A DNA stretch of 64,000 nucleotides from Hydrangea macrophylla (taxonomy: Eukaryota; Streptophyta; Magnoliopsida; Cornales; Hydrangeaceae): NCBI GenBank assembly GCA_033977485.1, contig CM066998.1, positions 31,001,501-31,065,500 of the forward strand, given 5' to 3'. Below, one piece after another: positions 47,009 through 59,929 of this stretch (positions within the stretch are counted from its first letter, which is position 1; every line of letters starts with the position of its first letter). The position numbers and the translations under genes are program-made. The notes below the pieces were generated by a model that made no database searches, was not told the DNA's origin, and saw only the letters and a list, made by a program, of their open reading frames with translations.

Positions 47009-47505
47009 TGGAGTAATATTTATTAGGGGTGGCTGGCCGTAGGCCCTCACGTTGGACCATAATAGGGGATAGATCCCCACATTTTTTTTTTGTGCCAAAG
47101 GTCCTTGTGATTTCCAGTGGACGAAAATGTCCACTTTCTTATGTTCAACAATTACATTATACATATGTCACTTCAGCACATAATTTAAGGAAGTTAGTTA
47201 TTTTTTGTTTTCCAAATTTTAAATTGTCATAACTTCTAAAAACAAATTATTTTTTTCATTAAAATTATATATTCGTAATATATAAAACAAGATATATCAA
47301 ACAAGATCCATAGTGTCTATAAAATTATTCCAAAAAAAAATTGAAATTTTGCTGCTCACAAACGGATATCAACAAATAAATTTTTTTTTTTTTGCAAAAC
47401 CGACACTTCCATTGGGTAGATCTCGAAAAATTACCAAAATAAAAAATAAAATTTTAAAAAAAAATCATCCAAATCGGCCACAGAATCGCAACGGTATGGC
47501 CATTT
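47009..47505. other. AT-rich spacer, nothing recognised
   Basis: Contains T-runs and A-runs. No gene or clear element boundary was recognised. Confidence 0.4.
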
Positions 47506-48035
47506 AGAACATGTTAGTGTCTTTAAGTGTTGTCCAGGTAAAGACAGTAACATGATACTGTCGGCAGTAACATTTTTTAAATTGACCAAATAATTACAAA
47601 ATTATGGTCATTTTATCAGATGATACTGCATTTATAATACTTTCCAAGTAAATACAGTAATATATTATCAAAAGCAAAACGTTTTTACAAAGATAGTAAC
47701 ATCATTGTTGCAAAAAGTTGTAAAATTATGGCTATTTAGATGTTACTGTCTATAAAAACTATCCTCATACAAAAAAAAAATATATCATTAAAGATTATCA
47801 ATATGGTATTGAATAAAAAAATAGTAACATGTCGTCGACAATAACATTTCTTCAAATTGACCTAATAATCGCAAAATTATGGCCAATTTTCAGATGTTAA
47901 TGTCCAGTTAAAAACAGTAACATATCATAAAATATAATAAAATAAAATAAAATTCAAAGGTAGTATCATGTTACTGTTGCAAAAGAGACAGTGACATTAC
48001 GTTATAGTGGTCCAACAGTAACATGAATTTAATTT
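47506..48035. repeat. Degenerate tandem repeat with AGTAACAT motifs
   Basis: About four diverged units of roughly 125 bp. Each has an ACAGTAACAT block, then AAATTGACC, AAAATTATGGYCA and GATGTTACTGTC. Many AGTAACAT / ATGTTACT words can pair with each other. Confidence 0.65.
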
Positions 48036-48324
48036 AATTTTTTGTTTTACATTTTTTCATAATCACTATAGTTCTTGTTTGATAGATCTTTCCTTGTAGA
48101 TTACAAATATTTAAATTTTATTCAAAATGGAGTTGTGGTTTGAAAGTTATGATATTTTAAAGTTTGAAAAAAAAATTTCCTTGAAGAACGTGCTGAGGTG
48201 GCAAAACTGAAATAGCAATGTTCTATGCGTGACAGGGCCAAATTTGCCAATAGCCTTATTTTCAGTTTAAAAATAGACTTAATGCCATAAAATTCAAAAA
48301 CAATGGGACTTACCTCCTTGGGGG

Positions 48325-48882
48325 GGGGTGCAAATTATACTTTAGTCCATTAAACTATAATTTATTTTCAATTGGGTCCATAATTTTTTTTTTTACAATT
48401 AGGTCCTTAAACTTCAAAAATTCATTCAATCAGACTCAAACTCTGACACTGTTAGCTTAAACTATTAGAAATTGTCACGTACGTTGAGCGTTATACTTAC
48501 CTGTCACATGTTAGGTTAAGACAAACATGGGGGATTGTGAATAGTGCAAAAAATTGCATTCAATCAGATCTGAAATCGCGTTGAATCAAATTCGAAAACA
48601 CATTTGACTAGATCTAAAATTGCATTCAATCATACCTAAAATCACATCATTTATTAGCCATTCACAGTTTTCCGTGTTTGTCTCAACTTAATATGTTACA
48701 GGTAAGCATTACGCGCAACGTATGTGATAATTTCTAATAATTTAAGCTAACAGTGTCAGAATTTGGGTCTGATTGAATAAATTTTTGAAGTTCAAGGACT
48801 CAATTGCAAAAAAAAAAAAAAAAGTGTATGGACCCAATTAAAAACAGGTGTATAACTTAATGGACTAAAGAGTAATTTGCCC
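48325..48882. mobile_element. Long foldback element
   Basis: GCAAATTATACTTTAGTCCA at the left is matched inversely by TGGACTAAAGAGTAATTTGC at the right. Inner segments (AATTGGGTCCATA, AAACTTCAAAAATT, CTGACACTGTTAGCTTAAA, GTTAAGACAAACA) pair too, so arms are about 200 bp around a 120-bp centre. There is no coding region. Confidence 0.75.
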
Positions 48883-49796
48883 AAAAAAAAAAATGCTAGG
48901 CTTATCCTCTATTTCCTTCTAAAGCAGGGACTTCTATTTAATTTTTCCTATTATAAGGCTGCCCATAATGTCATAGTAGTTTCCTTTAATGCCAAAGCAG
49001 CCCACAATTTTTCTAACGGATTTTTGACATTATTAACGTTTTTTTTTTCCGTTACAAATAAAAACGTATCAGAATCTGCTATGACATTAAAGAATCTACT
49101 TTGGCAATATAATTTCCCTTAATGTAATTACATATTTAGCTGCGACTAATGGCCGTGTGTGTAATTACTTATTCGATATTGATTACACGAGTGATATAGA
49201 AATACTAGTAATTGCCCTAAAGAAAAAATGATATTAAAGTAATTGAATAATTTGAGTGCCTTCGGCTGTAATATCCAAACAGCCCTTAAGTAAAATATTA
49301 ACTTTTTTTTTCTTAAAAGACCAAAAATTAATTTTTCAAAGAGGATAGATATGTAAGTCAAACAATTAAATCAATTAGGACCAGTAGATTAAAAACTTGG
49401 GGGTGGATTTGCTTGGGTTGGGCTGAGTTTATTTGAGCTGGATTTGTTTGGGTCATTGTTTGGGTCATTGGAGATTGAGATTGTCAACTCTTGAATTAAG
49501 ATCCAGGGGTGAAAATGTCTCCCCATAAAGGCATTCCTCATTTGTTAAGCTTAAATTACACTAACCTCCCTTAAGGTATGACCTAATTATATAAACGTCC
49601 CACGTATTTTAAAAAATTATGTCACTGACCTCCCTTGAGGTTTGTAGTATTGTTACAAAATTACACTCACCTCCCTTCCTGTTAGCCAATAACTAGTTGA
49701 CCAAACAAAAAAACAAAATTGGTGTTAAACTTTTTCAAAATCACTAATTTACTCTTCTTGGTCAACACCATTAAAAACAAAGCCTAAATCAATCAG

Positions 49797-49798
<2 letters not shown>

Positions 49799-49853
<55 letters not shown>
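49799..49853. repeat. (CT)n(AT)n microsatellite
   Basis: About 32 bp of CT repeats pass directly into about 22 bp of AT repeats. Confidence 0.95.
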
Positions 49854-49854
<1 letters not shown>

Positions 49855-50138
49855 GCTTGTATAGTTGTGAGAACCATTCATATACAATACAATCAATATA
49901 ACACTCTTAAAACAATTTATATATTGAATCAGCTGATTTCTAGATCATTCTGTCACGACCCATCCCGCTATGCGCAGAAATAGAACACCTGGCACGCAAC
50001 CAAGGCTCACCCAATTCCATTAAAATAAATAGCAGCGGAACATATGTAAAATCCATTAAAATCAGAGTTATAAAAAGTTTTGCCAATTTGAATACTTCCA
50101 AAAAAATTCAGTTTTGAAAACAGAGGTGCAGTCGGCTG

Positions 50139-50395
50139 CGGTGGGACCCGGTCGACTGGAGGTCCAATCAGAGAGTATAAAAGTTCAACAGCCCCAATCC
50201 AGTCGACTATGTCAAAGACTCAGTCGACTGATCCTGTCTAGTCGACTAAAAGTCAATCTAGCATAATGTTGTATTTTCGTGCAGAAACCAGTCGACTATT
50301 TTTCGTCTCCAGTCGACTGATGCCTTAGAAAACTGGAAAGATGTTTCTTTAAAACAGGGGTCCAGTCGACTGTATCACTGACCTAGTCGACTGAT
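50139..50395. repeat. CAGTCGACTG palindrome array, copy 2
   Basis: About nine copies of CAGTCGACTG or one- to two-base variants (CGGTCGACTG, TAGTCGACTA, CAGTCGACTA). Position corresponds to 9421-9692 in the sister LTR, but copy order and spacing differ. Confidence 0.85.
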
Positions 50396-50626
50396 CCCTC
50401 CCAAAACTGCACAATTCAGCAGCAAAACCAAACCATGGTTCACCAAACTAAAACCAACATAAATACTACTATATTGCAACGATTCAAAACATAATTATAG
50501 TAGTTCTATCATGGATTACAATACTATAAATCCTTCCCAAAATTTAGTTACAACATGTTATGAAATCCAAAGTTATTATTACAAAAGTTTAAAAAAGGAA
50601 AATAAAGTATAAACAAGAGTGTTCCT

Positions 50627-51962
50627 TGATGTTGTCAATATCAAGATATAAAAAGTATTCTTTACTTTTCAAAAGATTTGCAGTGTGGAAGTAAAGGTCG
50701 AACCCACAGAGATTGATTAACTACCGTGTTTTAATCTTGAAACCTAAATCTAATTAATTATAAAAACGGATTTTGATTTGAATTTAATTAAACTAATAAC
50801 AATAAAAATAAATCTAAACTATGAAAGCAATTAAAGTTGTTTTAAATAATGTTTAAGGGAACCTAGGATTGCAAATCCACCACTAGCTTCATAATAAGGA
50901 ATATTTATGAATTACTTTAGCTTACTACGTTGGATGATAATGGGGAATTGTAGCTACAAGCCCAATTCCTCCGACAAGAAGATATTCATGGTTCAAGCAC
51001 CAACATACTCCATCTTCGGTTAGCACGAATTATCCCACACTAAACTAGGGTTGTGATCTAATCCGTCTAACCTAGGCATGGACTATTCGGATACTTGATA
51101 GCACAAATCAATAAAGCACCATCACATGTAAACAATCTAAACAAGCACAGCAAGAATAGATCGTTGAGCACATCACAGTCAAAATAGATCTAAGACCAGA
51201 ATAAATTCTGAAAGCAATGATTTAATCACTAAAAGCACGATTTATTTATAAAAATCCTCTAAACATGTGACTGTCATCCATACATAATAAAACTAAAATA
51301 AAAACATAAATAAAACCCTATTACTCGTCTAGGGCTTCATTGAAACCCTAGATCTATGATCTAGCCGTCCATGGAAGTGATAGATGGCAAGAGGTTGATG
51401 GAGGAGGCCATGGAAACCCTTGGTCTTCTTCTTCTTCTCCTTGCTTCCCTCCCTTCAATGGCTGGAAGTATGGTTGTAGAATGTGTATGTATGGGTGTAT
51501 AACCCTTTAATTGAAGTAAAATAGAGTATATATAGATTTACAACAAGTTTTGGAAGCCTTCCTAACCCGAAATGAACTGAAACTGATGTAATTTACAGTC
51601 TAGACGTCGTTCAGCAGTTTCGTTTGCACAAGAGTCTTCAGTATACTGAAATACGCAACTTTGGTTTTTACACATATCGCGCGAGCGCGACATTTGGTCT
51701 TCGCGGGCGCGGATAGCGGGAGCGATTTTGGGACTTTCGCGCGAGCGATTTCTGGATTTCCGCGCCCGCGGGTCGCGCGCGCAAACTGGCTTTTTCAGCT
51801 TCTTTTCTTCTGCTTTTTCACCCTGTTTAGCCTGATATACTTGATTTCTTCCAAAACCTGTCAGAAAATAGAAAACGAAGTAAAAATATACAAAAACAGG
51901 ATAAAAAGGTACTAACAAATGCTCGTTAAGGCGTATAATTAGGATTAGTTCTCTCCCGATCA
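50627..51962 (-). repeat. 3' LTR of the Athila-like element (left copy)
   Basis: 1336 bp. Differs from the right copy at scattered bases and in a GC-rich block at 51678-51785, where it has lost GCGCGAGCG units. Confidence 0.95.
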
Positions 51963-51974
51963 CACCCCCAAACC
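51963..51974 (-). other. Polypurine tract of the Athila-like element
   Basis: Minus strand GGTTTGGGGGTG directly precedes the left LTR. Similar AACCCCCAAACC words recur at about 53732 and 54441 inside the element. Confidence 0.75.
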
Positions 51975-54569
51975 TACATTTTGCTAGTCCTCGAGCAAAA
52001 CTAAAATAAAAACTAACTACTAATAAAATACTACTCCATTTTCGCATGGATTGCGATTGCATTTAACGTATGCAACAAGCCTTTTAAACCTCTAGGTGTC
52101 CCTAGTCGGACGAGTGAAGTCTCGTGAGGGTTCTCATCAACAAGTCACCCACAACCATCTTTATTAACTTATAAATTTAAAAAGTTTTATTAAAAAGAAA
52201 AATAAATAAACAATACTCCTTATTATAAAACAATGATTTGAAATAGAATAACGAACAAGAAGAAACATAATGAGACATTCACCTACATCATGAGAAACAA
52301 TCCCAAGCACATGCATCATATAAATTCATAGAGTTTCTCATAAAATTGCACGTGTGTGATGTGGTAGTCAAATAAACACGCGCATGTCATGAACTTGGAA
52401 TATAACTCGGATAACCATCCAACTATGCTTCGACTACGAATCTCACCATTAATTACACTCTCAAATGAAACACTCAGAAACAGGTGTAATTTATCTAGTA
52501 TATGTGAGTAAAGGAAATATGTTTTCAAAACGAGAAATGCTCACATATGACTCGAACAAGACGCATGACACGAAAGAACAGTAGTCTCATGGATAGGATG
52601 CCAATAATCAAGAAAAATCAATCATTACCATGTTTTAATCCCCTCCCATCGTTTACATATCCAAACCATGTTTCCTAGGATCAAATAGGACTTTTCAAAG
52701 GTTGTAATGTGGCTCAGGCAATGAAAAAGGATTGACAGGAATTCATTAGGTAGGTAATCTCAGAATGGCATTGTAAGGCATGTTCGATTTCTTTCATTCT
52801 TCTTCTCTACCAACTTTCATCTTTTCTTTCTCTTCATTCCTTTTCATTCATTTTTCTTCTTTTCTTTCATTTTTTTTCTTCAACCTTCCTCTTCTTTATT
52901 TTTCAATATATTTCTGTTTCCTTTTCCTTTTCTTGCTTCTCAAATGATTATTCATCGAATACCAAGCAACTACCCTAATAGCATCTTATTTTCTTCTTCC
53001 TTTTCAACACATCACCTTAACACTACTAAAATGTGACAAATCTCTCAGTAGTGAACTCCGAGTTTGTCAAGTCGGAGCAAAAACAAGGATAATGGTAATC
53101 AAAGAAAGAAATGGCATTTTAACGGCTCAAAGGGCGAACTAAGGAAATTTATAATTCTTCGGTCGGCAGTAAACAAAAAGGGCCTAAAATCATGTCCTAT
53201 GGCTATATGGTTCTTCAATGTTTACGAAGGAAGATTATTTAGTATGGTAACAAATATTTTAACTTGACTATCAACCCAATTAAGCAAGAATAATGAGACT
53301 AAACAACAAGTTAATGCGCTATTTCAATGAAATTCGACAAACACAATGTATTTATAACCCTCTAAAAAGAAAAGATAGGCTCAAAAGCTCACCAGGTTTA
53401 GTCTCCACCATGTGTTATCTTAGAAATCCGAATCATATTATAGTTCACAACCAACATGTATTCAAGCGACTACGTGCAGTGCATAGGTTTGTGTGCAAAT
53501 CTATGATATAAAACTACGATTCGAATGATACATATCTTAAAATGTCGCATCATGACTTCAGCAAATGTTTAATCACATCTTCTCTTGTTTACCATTCTAT
53601 AACAATTCAAAGTTCTCTATCAAAAAGTATCAAATTTATGTTGCAAAAACGTCGGTAATCATCATTTATTTAAACACACTTATTGAAAAATTTTAAAATT
53701 TTGCATAAAATAATGTGCATGTGTGTGCATACCCCCAAACCTAAACCTTTTATTATCCCCAATGAAACAATAAAATGAAAGAAAGGAGAGTACGTAATAA
53801 AGGAACGATAGTACCTCGATCTTGACAAGCATAGAACAGGTGAACACAAAGGAATATGGCTATAAAGTTCAATGTACCTGTTAATACTAGAGAAAAGAAA
53901 CTAAACAAAAGAATATTAAAAGTAAATGAAACCTAAATATGGAATATAAATCTAAAAACTAAGCTAAACTAAACTAAACGAGCAAACGGAAAAGAAATAA
54001 AACGAAAAAGTATAAATGTAACAAGGAAAACAACGAACACGAACTAAACTGAACCAAATAAACACAAACAGAAAAGAAACACAAATAAAATAGGTAGGGG
54101 GAAAGATATAGAAAACAAAAGGGAAAAAACAGAAAAGTGGGGAAATCGCGCGAGCGGTCCGCGCGAGCGGCCGTCGAGCGCGCGAATTCCCAATTTTTTT
54201 TTTTTTTTTTTTTTTTTTTCTGAAAATCGCGCCAGCGAGGTTCCTCTCGCCCGCGAAACCAGGCGCGAGTAAATGCTGAGAGCTCATATAAGGAAAAAGA
54301 AAGAAAAAACACTAAGGCACATTCTCGCACCAGCGGGCCGCGCGAGCGACGTCTCGCGCGAGCGGGCCGCGCGCGCGAGTTCAGTTTTTTCCATTTTTAT
54401 GGCTAAAATTATGTATATAATATTAAAATAAATTAATTCCAACCCCCAAACCTATCCAGACTGTCCAAAACAGACTCAAAAATAAGAAAAATGAACGAAA
54501 TAAAGCTTGGGTTGCCTCCCAAGAAGCGCTAACTTTTACGTCTTCAGCTAGACCGTTCTAGCTCAAGAA
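51975..54569 (-). other. Non-coding interior replacing pol
   Basis: Lies between protease and 3' LTR, where reverse transcriptase and integrase belong. It contains pyrimidine-rich DNA (52790-52930), a T-run (54195-54219) and GCGCGAGCG-rich islands. No pol motif was seen on either strand. Confidence 0.75.
54145..54385. repeat. GCGCGAGCG islands in the Athila-like interior
   Basis: GCGCGAGCGG / CCGCGCGAGCG units cluster at 54146-54184 and 54325-54381, on both sides of the T-run. The same word is in both LTRs (51678-51785, 58705-58803). Confidence 0.85.
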
Positions 54570-57167
54570 TCATGGAGGCCGTAAATCGGACTGTGTACCC
54601 CTAAGGATGTCAGGTAGAGCTCGATGGTAAGCAGAAATCACGTCGCTTTGAATTAATTCAATCGCCGGTTTGTCAGCATGTTCAAATCGATTTCTTACCT
54701 TCCGAGTAGATTCAGCATTAGGGTCCGAGGTATTAGGATTCATCCAGTCATCATCCACTATGTCTTTTTCGTTACTCACATTTATTGCTTTGTTAGGCTC
54801 AATATTCCGTCTTACCTCACCTTCCGCCTCACATAGGTAATCGTCGTCTTTAGGAGGTTGATCGACAGCGTTAAACACGTTTAATTTTAATTTTATATTC
54901 CCGAACGACACTTTCATCACCCCTGTTCTACAATTGACACGTGCGTTGGCCGTAGCTAAGAATGGACGACCAAGAATAACAGGAGTGTATTTTCTATTAT
55001 CTAGCACCGGTTCAGTGTCAAGGACCATAAAATCAACAGGATAAAAACATTGATCAACTTTAACTAAGACGTCCTCGACGATTCCTCTAGGTACTTTGAC
55101 GGAACGATCCGCTAATTGAATAGTAGCGGCCGTAGGTTTAAGTTCACCTAAACCTAGTTGTTTATAGACGTGATAAGGTAAGAGGTTAACACTAGCTCCT
55201 AAGTCAAGGAGAGCCCTATGAATGATAGTGTCACCTATGACACATGAAATCGTTGGCGTACCAGGATCCTTATACTTTGGAGGTGAGTGTTGAAAAATAG
55301 AACTTACTTTTTCCGTGAGGAAGACCTTTTTCGGAGTATGACTGCGTATTTTGCACTTTTGAGTACAAAGGTCTTTTAAACATTTAGCATAAGCGGGAAT
55401 TTGTTTTATAGCGTCGAGGAAAGGAATATTAATTTTAACTTGTTTAAATACCTCGAGTATATCTTCAGTTTTTGATTTTTTCTTGGAAAAATTAGACGGT
55501 TCCTCAACATTAGGTGGATATGGCATTCTCGGAATAAAATTTGTTGGGACCAGTTCATTCTCTTTCCTAACTCTATCCACGTCTTCACCTTTTTCTTTAT
55601 TCAAATTTAAATTTTTATTTTTCTCACCCCCATCCGGAATTACAACAACTTCCTCATCTCGAGTAGTCGTCCTAGTCGAAACAGCGTTCACGCTCTCACT
55701 CGTACTACCCACTGCGTATTGCCCCTTAGCTTGCTGAGTAGGTTGACTCGGCAACTTACGCTCAGTTAAACGGTTTAATGTATTAACTACTTGTCCCATT
55801 TGGGACTCTAGATTTGCGATAGACCGAGTGTGAGAGTGCACTAACTGAATTACCGACCCAAAATTTTCAAGTGAGGCCAGCACATTTTCCTCAAATGCAT
55901 TATTGCGTGGAGGTGGAGGAGGTAGTTGGTATTGACCTTGTTGATATTGGGGTCGGTACGTATTATGAAAATTAGTCGACCTAGGATTATAATTATTTTG
56001 TGGAAATTGTTGCATAGAATTAACGTGTTATTCAACAAATTCCGGATATTGAGATGCAGAAGGACATGCAAAGATATTATGGGACGGTTCAGAACATAAT
56101 GCACATACTTCTAAAGAGGGTGGATTAGACGTTTTGTTCATTTGCATAAGTCGGTCAAGTTTTCTATTTAATTCTTGTATTTGAACTGATTGACTTGACT
56201 CAACTGTCACCTCTCGCTTAGGTTGAAGATGATATCCCTCGAAACGTGCCGACACAGCCTGATGCATCGAATTCTCGCTTAGTGTTTCAAAAATCTTCCA
56301 AGCCTCGTCGGCGCTTTTGTGTAGGAAAGTTCCCGCACAAACGGCATCGACGGTATTCCTAACAGAGGGAATAAGCCCCTCGTAGAAGACCTGAACAAGT
56401 TGCCACTTAGGAACCTGATGATGTGGGCAAGAGCGTAATAATTCTTTGAATTTTTCCCAAGTATCATAAAGCGTTTCCCCATCTTGCATTACAAAGTTTG
56501 TTATGGATTTCCTTATCTGATTTGTACGCATAATAGGGAAAAAATTTTGTAAAAATGCGGTGTGTAAGGCTTCCCATGTTTTAATTGTGTTTGGCTCAAG
56601 TGATTGAAGCCAATACTTAGCTTTGTCTCTTAACGAAAATGGAAAGAGCCGCAATTTTAATTCATCATCAGTAAGATTTTGAATTTTTAAAGTAGAACAT
56701 ATATCCTGAAAATCTCCTAAGTGTTGGTATGGATCTTCATTTAGACGGCCATGGAAGGATGGAAGTAACGAGATCGTAGACGACTTTATCTCAAAGTGAG
56801 ATGCTATCACCTCCGGTAATTCAATACATGTTTGTAGCGTGTAAGTCGTCGGAATAAAATAATCTTTAAGTGGAGGAGGTGGCGGTATATTAAGATTATT
56901 CATATTCGCACCATCATTTTGATTGTTATTGTTATTTCCACCGTCAGCCATTTTAATCGGTTCAATTTGAAAAGTTCGAGTTTTCCTTAACCGTTCACGG
57001 GTACTCTGAATTTCGGCCTCAAACAACGATGACGGAATCGGAGTTGATTCGTCGCCTTGCAACCTAGCTCTAGAAGCTTGGGTTGTGGACTTATTAGTTC
57101 TTAAGGTACGTTCAAGTTCAAGATCGAAAGATTTTAACTCTGGTTTATTTGAACGTGTACCCAACAT
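54570..57167 (-). pseudogene. Athila-like gag-protease polyprotein with one in-frame stop
   Basis: Reading from 57167, a 379-residue gag part has a PPPPPLKDYF segment, the Retrotrans_gag domain (about 120-285, with LRLFPFSLRDKAKYWLQSL) and a knuckle Cys355-Cys358-His363-Cys368. A TAA at 56028-56030 interrupts the frame, which then continues in the same phase through the 481-residue second part (56015-54570). That part has a Lys/Glu-rich linker and a retropepsin-type protease with DLGAS at about residue 272 and VILGRPFLAT some 75 residues later. It ends at a normal stop without reaching reverse transcriptase. The stop could be a mutation or a site of readthrough. The context (GAA TAA CAC) does not resemble a known readthrough signal. 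Confidence 0.9.
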
Positions 57168-57632
57168 AAACTAAAAGAAAGTAAACTAAAAACAAAAACT
57201 GACTCAACTATAAAAAATAAATAGCAATCACACAACTAAGATAACAAGCACTCAACTACTGTGATGCATGAATATTATCCTGTAATGCAATGACCGCGTC
57301 AAGCCCAGCGCCCTGGGTTTCCTAGCTAATGCAGTGCAATTAACCCTAAACTAATGCAAATAGTGCGTCACAACGCCCTGACTTACAGTGGTTTAAAGCG
57401 AGTTTCACAAGAAGCAAGTTATTTTATTTTATTTATATTTTTATTTGCATAAGCTCCTTTGATGTAATTAGCTACTCCACTCGAAAACGTTGGAATTTGA
57501 TGACTTGAAAATTACAAAATAAAAAGAAAAGTTAGTGACTCAAAACAAAACGGAAAATAAGAAAAATAAAAACTAATCTAATATTTACAAATTAACGAAA
57601 CTAAGATTTTAAAACTAAAGGTAGTAACGCAA

Positions 57633-57650
57633 TCCCCGGCAACGGCGCCA
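57633..57650 (-). other. Primer binding site, tRNA-Asp
   Basis: Minus strand TGGCGCCGTTGCCGGGGA, 5 bases from the right LTR. It is the exact complement of the 3' end of plant tRNA-Asp(GTC) as I know it. Confidence 0.93.
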
Positions 57651-57655
57651 AAAAT

Positions 57656-58981
57656 TGATGTTGTCAATATCAAGATATAAAAAGTATTCTTTACTTTTCA
57701 AAAGATTTGCAGTGTGGAAGTAAAGGTCGAACCCACAGAGATTGATTAACTACCGTGTTTTAATCTTGAAACCTAAATCTAATTAATTATAAAAACGGAT
57801 TTTGATTTGAATTTAATTAAACTAATAACAATAAAAATAAATCTAAACTATGAAAGCAATTAAAGTTGTTTTAAATAATGTTTAAGGGAACCTAGGATTG
57901 CAAATCCACCACTAGCTTCATAATAAGGAATATTTATGAATTACTTTAGCTTACTACGTTGGATGATAATGGGGAATTGTAGCTACAAGCCCAATTCCTC
58001 CGACAAGAAGATATTCATGGTTCAAGCACCAACATACTCCATCTTCGGTTAGCACGAATTATCCCACACTAAACTAGGGTTGTGATCTAATCCGTCTAAC
58101 CTAGGCATGGACTATTCGAATACTTGATAGCACAAATCAATAAAGCACCATCACATGTAAACAATCTAAACAAGCACAGCAAGAATAGATCGTTGAGCAC
58201 ATCACAGTCAAAATAGATCTAAGACCAGAATAAATTCTGAAAGCAATGATTTAATCACTAAAAGCACGATTTATTTATAAAAATCCTCTAAACATGTGAC
58301 TGTCATCCATACATAATAAAAATAAAATAAAAACATAAATAAAACCCTATTACTCGTCTAGGGCTTCATTGAAACCCTAGATCTATGATCTAGCCGTCCA
58401 TGGAAGTGATAGATGGCAAGAGGTTGATGGAGGAGGCCATGGAAACCCTTGGTCTTCTTCTTCTTCTCCTTGTTTCCCTCCCTTCAATGGCTGGAAGTAT
58501 GGTTGTAGAATGTGTATGTATGGGTGTGTAACCCTTTAATTGAAGTAAAATAGAGTATATATAGATTTACAACAAGTTTTGGAAGCCTTCCTAACCCGAA
58601 ATGAACTGAAACTGATGTAATTTACAGTCTAGACGTCGTTCAGCAGTTTCGTTTGCACAGGAGTCTTCAGTATACTGAAATACGCAACTTTGGTTTTTAC
58701 ACATATCGCGCGAGCGCGACATTTGGCCTTCGCGCGCGCGGATCGCGCGAGCGGTTCGCGCGAGCGATTTTTGGATTTCCGCGCCCGCTGGTCGCGCGCG
58801 CGAACTGGCTTTTTCAGCTTCTTTTCTTCTTCTTTTTTACCCTGTTTAGCCTGATATACTTGATTTCTTCCAAAACCTGTCAGAAAATAGAAAACGAAGT
58901 AAAAATATACAAAAACAGGATAAAAAGGTACTAACAAATGCTCGTTAAGGCGTATAATTAGGATTAGTTCTCTCCCGATCA
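57656..58981 (-). repeat. 5' LTR of the Athila-like element (right copy)
   Basis: 1326 bp, matching 50627-51962. Its GC block (58705-58803) keeps regular GCGCGAGCG units. Confidence 0.95.
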
Positions 58982-59356
58982 TTCCTCGTCGTCATCCCGG
59001 CCTCACTTTTCGCGTTTCTTCTTTCCTCTCTTCTTATCACCTACAATAGAGTAAAGCTCCACTACTCAGCTATATCCTGAGTGCACAATTCTAAATATAT
59101 GCTTATATGACAATCCATACTTAAAACATCTAAAACACATCAAAATAGTCTCTAGGGTGAGTGGTACGCATTCATCTGATAAATGAAATTGATGCTGTAG
59201 AAGGCACACCTCTTCCACTCACACCGTACACTGGTTGGGCCTTCCTCCATACCAGACACCACACTATCAATGTTACAATCCTCAAACTTCGAGGAGCTTA
59301 CCCCGGATGAAATTGCACCAAACTCCCCTGTGACCCAAGTAGACACATAGCATGCT

Positions 59357-59929
59357 TAGGGATGGCAACGGGTCGGAGTTGGTACGGAGTTCCCCTATAC
59401 CAACTCCTACTCTGTTTATTTTTCTCCTACTCCGACTCCGCCCCATCCCGTTTAAGTAAAATACCAACTCCTACTCCACTCCTACTCCGTTTACTATCGG
59501 GTACTCCTATTACACTCCTACTCCGTTTGTTAATCACCATTGCAAAATTAAATGTTCTTTTATAATTCAAAACCCACTTATTTTAGCTTGATTTCTTAAA
59601 AATCACTCACGTAAATGATTCTAAATTTGTTAATCACAATTCAGAAATTAAATATTAATATTGAAGAGAAAGAGATGTACATATATGCCCTAATTTGTTG
59701 TAAATAAATGTAAGTATGAGAGTAATTTTGTAACTTAATGAATTAATCGGGGCCGGGCGGGTTTTAAATGGTAGTATTTCATGGATACCAACTCCGCCCC
59801 GACTCCTATAGGGTTTTTATATTTCCATACCAAATCCACTCCTACTCCTATTATAACTCCTCCAAACCCGTTTCATTAGGAGCGGGGCGGGGCGGAGGTC
59901 CAGCGGGGTGGAGTAAATTGCCATACCTA
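59357..59929. mobile_element. Non-autonomous hAT-type transposon
   Basis: A perfect 8-bp duplication AGCATGCT (59349-59356 and 59930-59937) flanks TAGGGATGGCAA and TAGGTATGGCAA (inverse right end). The interior has many CCAACTCCTACTCC repeats and GGGGCGGGGCGG. The sister LTR has the empty site ACACATAACATGCTCACA near 10320. Confidence 0.92.

Larger units (their letters stand above)
50627..58981 (-). mobile_element. Athila-like gag-protease retrotransposon, 8.35 kb
   Basis: LTRs at 50627-51962 and 57656-58981 with ends TGATGTTG...CCCGATCA. The duplication is TTCCT (50622-50626 and 58982-58986). The primer site is tRNA-Asp, as in Athila. Gag and aspartic protease are encoded on the minus strand, but no reverse transcriptase, RNase H or integrase is found in 51963-54569, so it is non-autonomous. 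It is nested in the LTR at 49951-60959. The sister LTR shows the unoccupied target near 9930. Confidence 0.92.

Noticed and set aside
51562..52062. 166-residue minus-strand frame, similar at 58629-58982
   Set aside because: It spans the LTR border and the GCGCGAGCG block. It is duplicated with the LTR and has no domain.
53964..54330. Overlapping frames rich in Lys, Phe and Ser
   Set aside because: Produced by the T-run and pyrimidine-rich DNA of the Athila-like interior.
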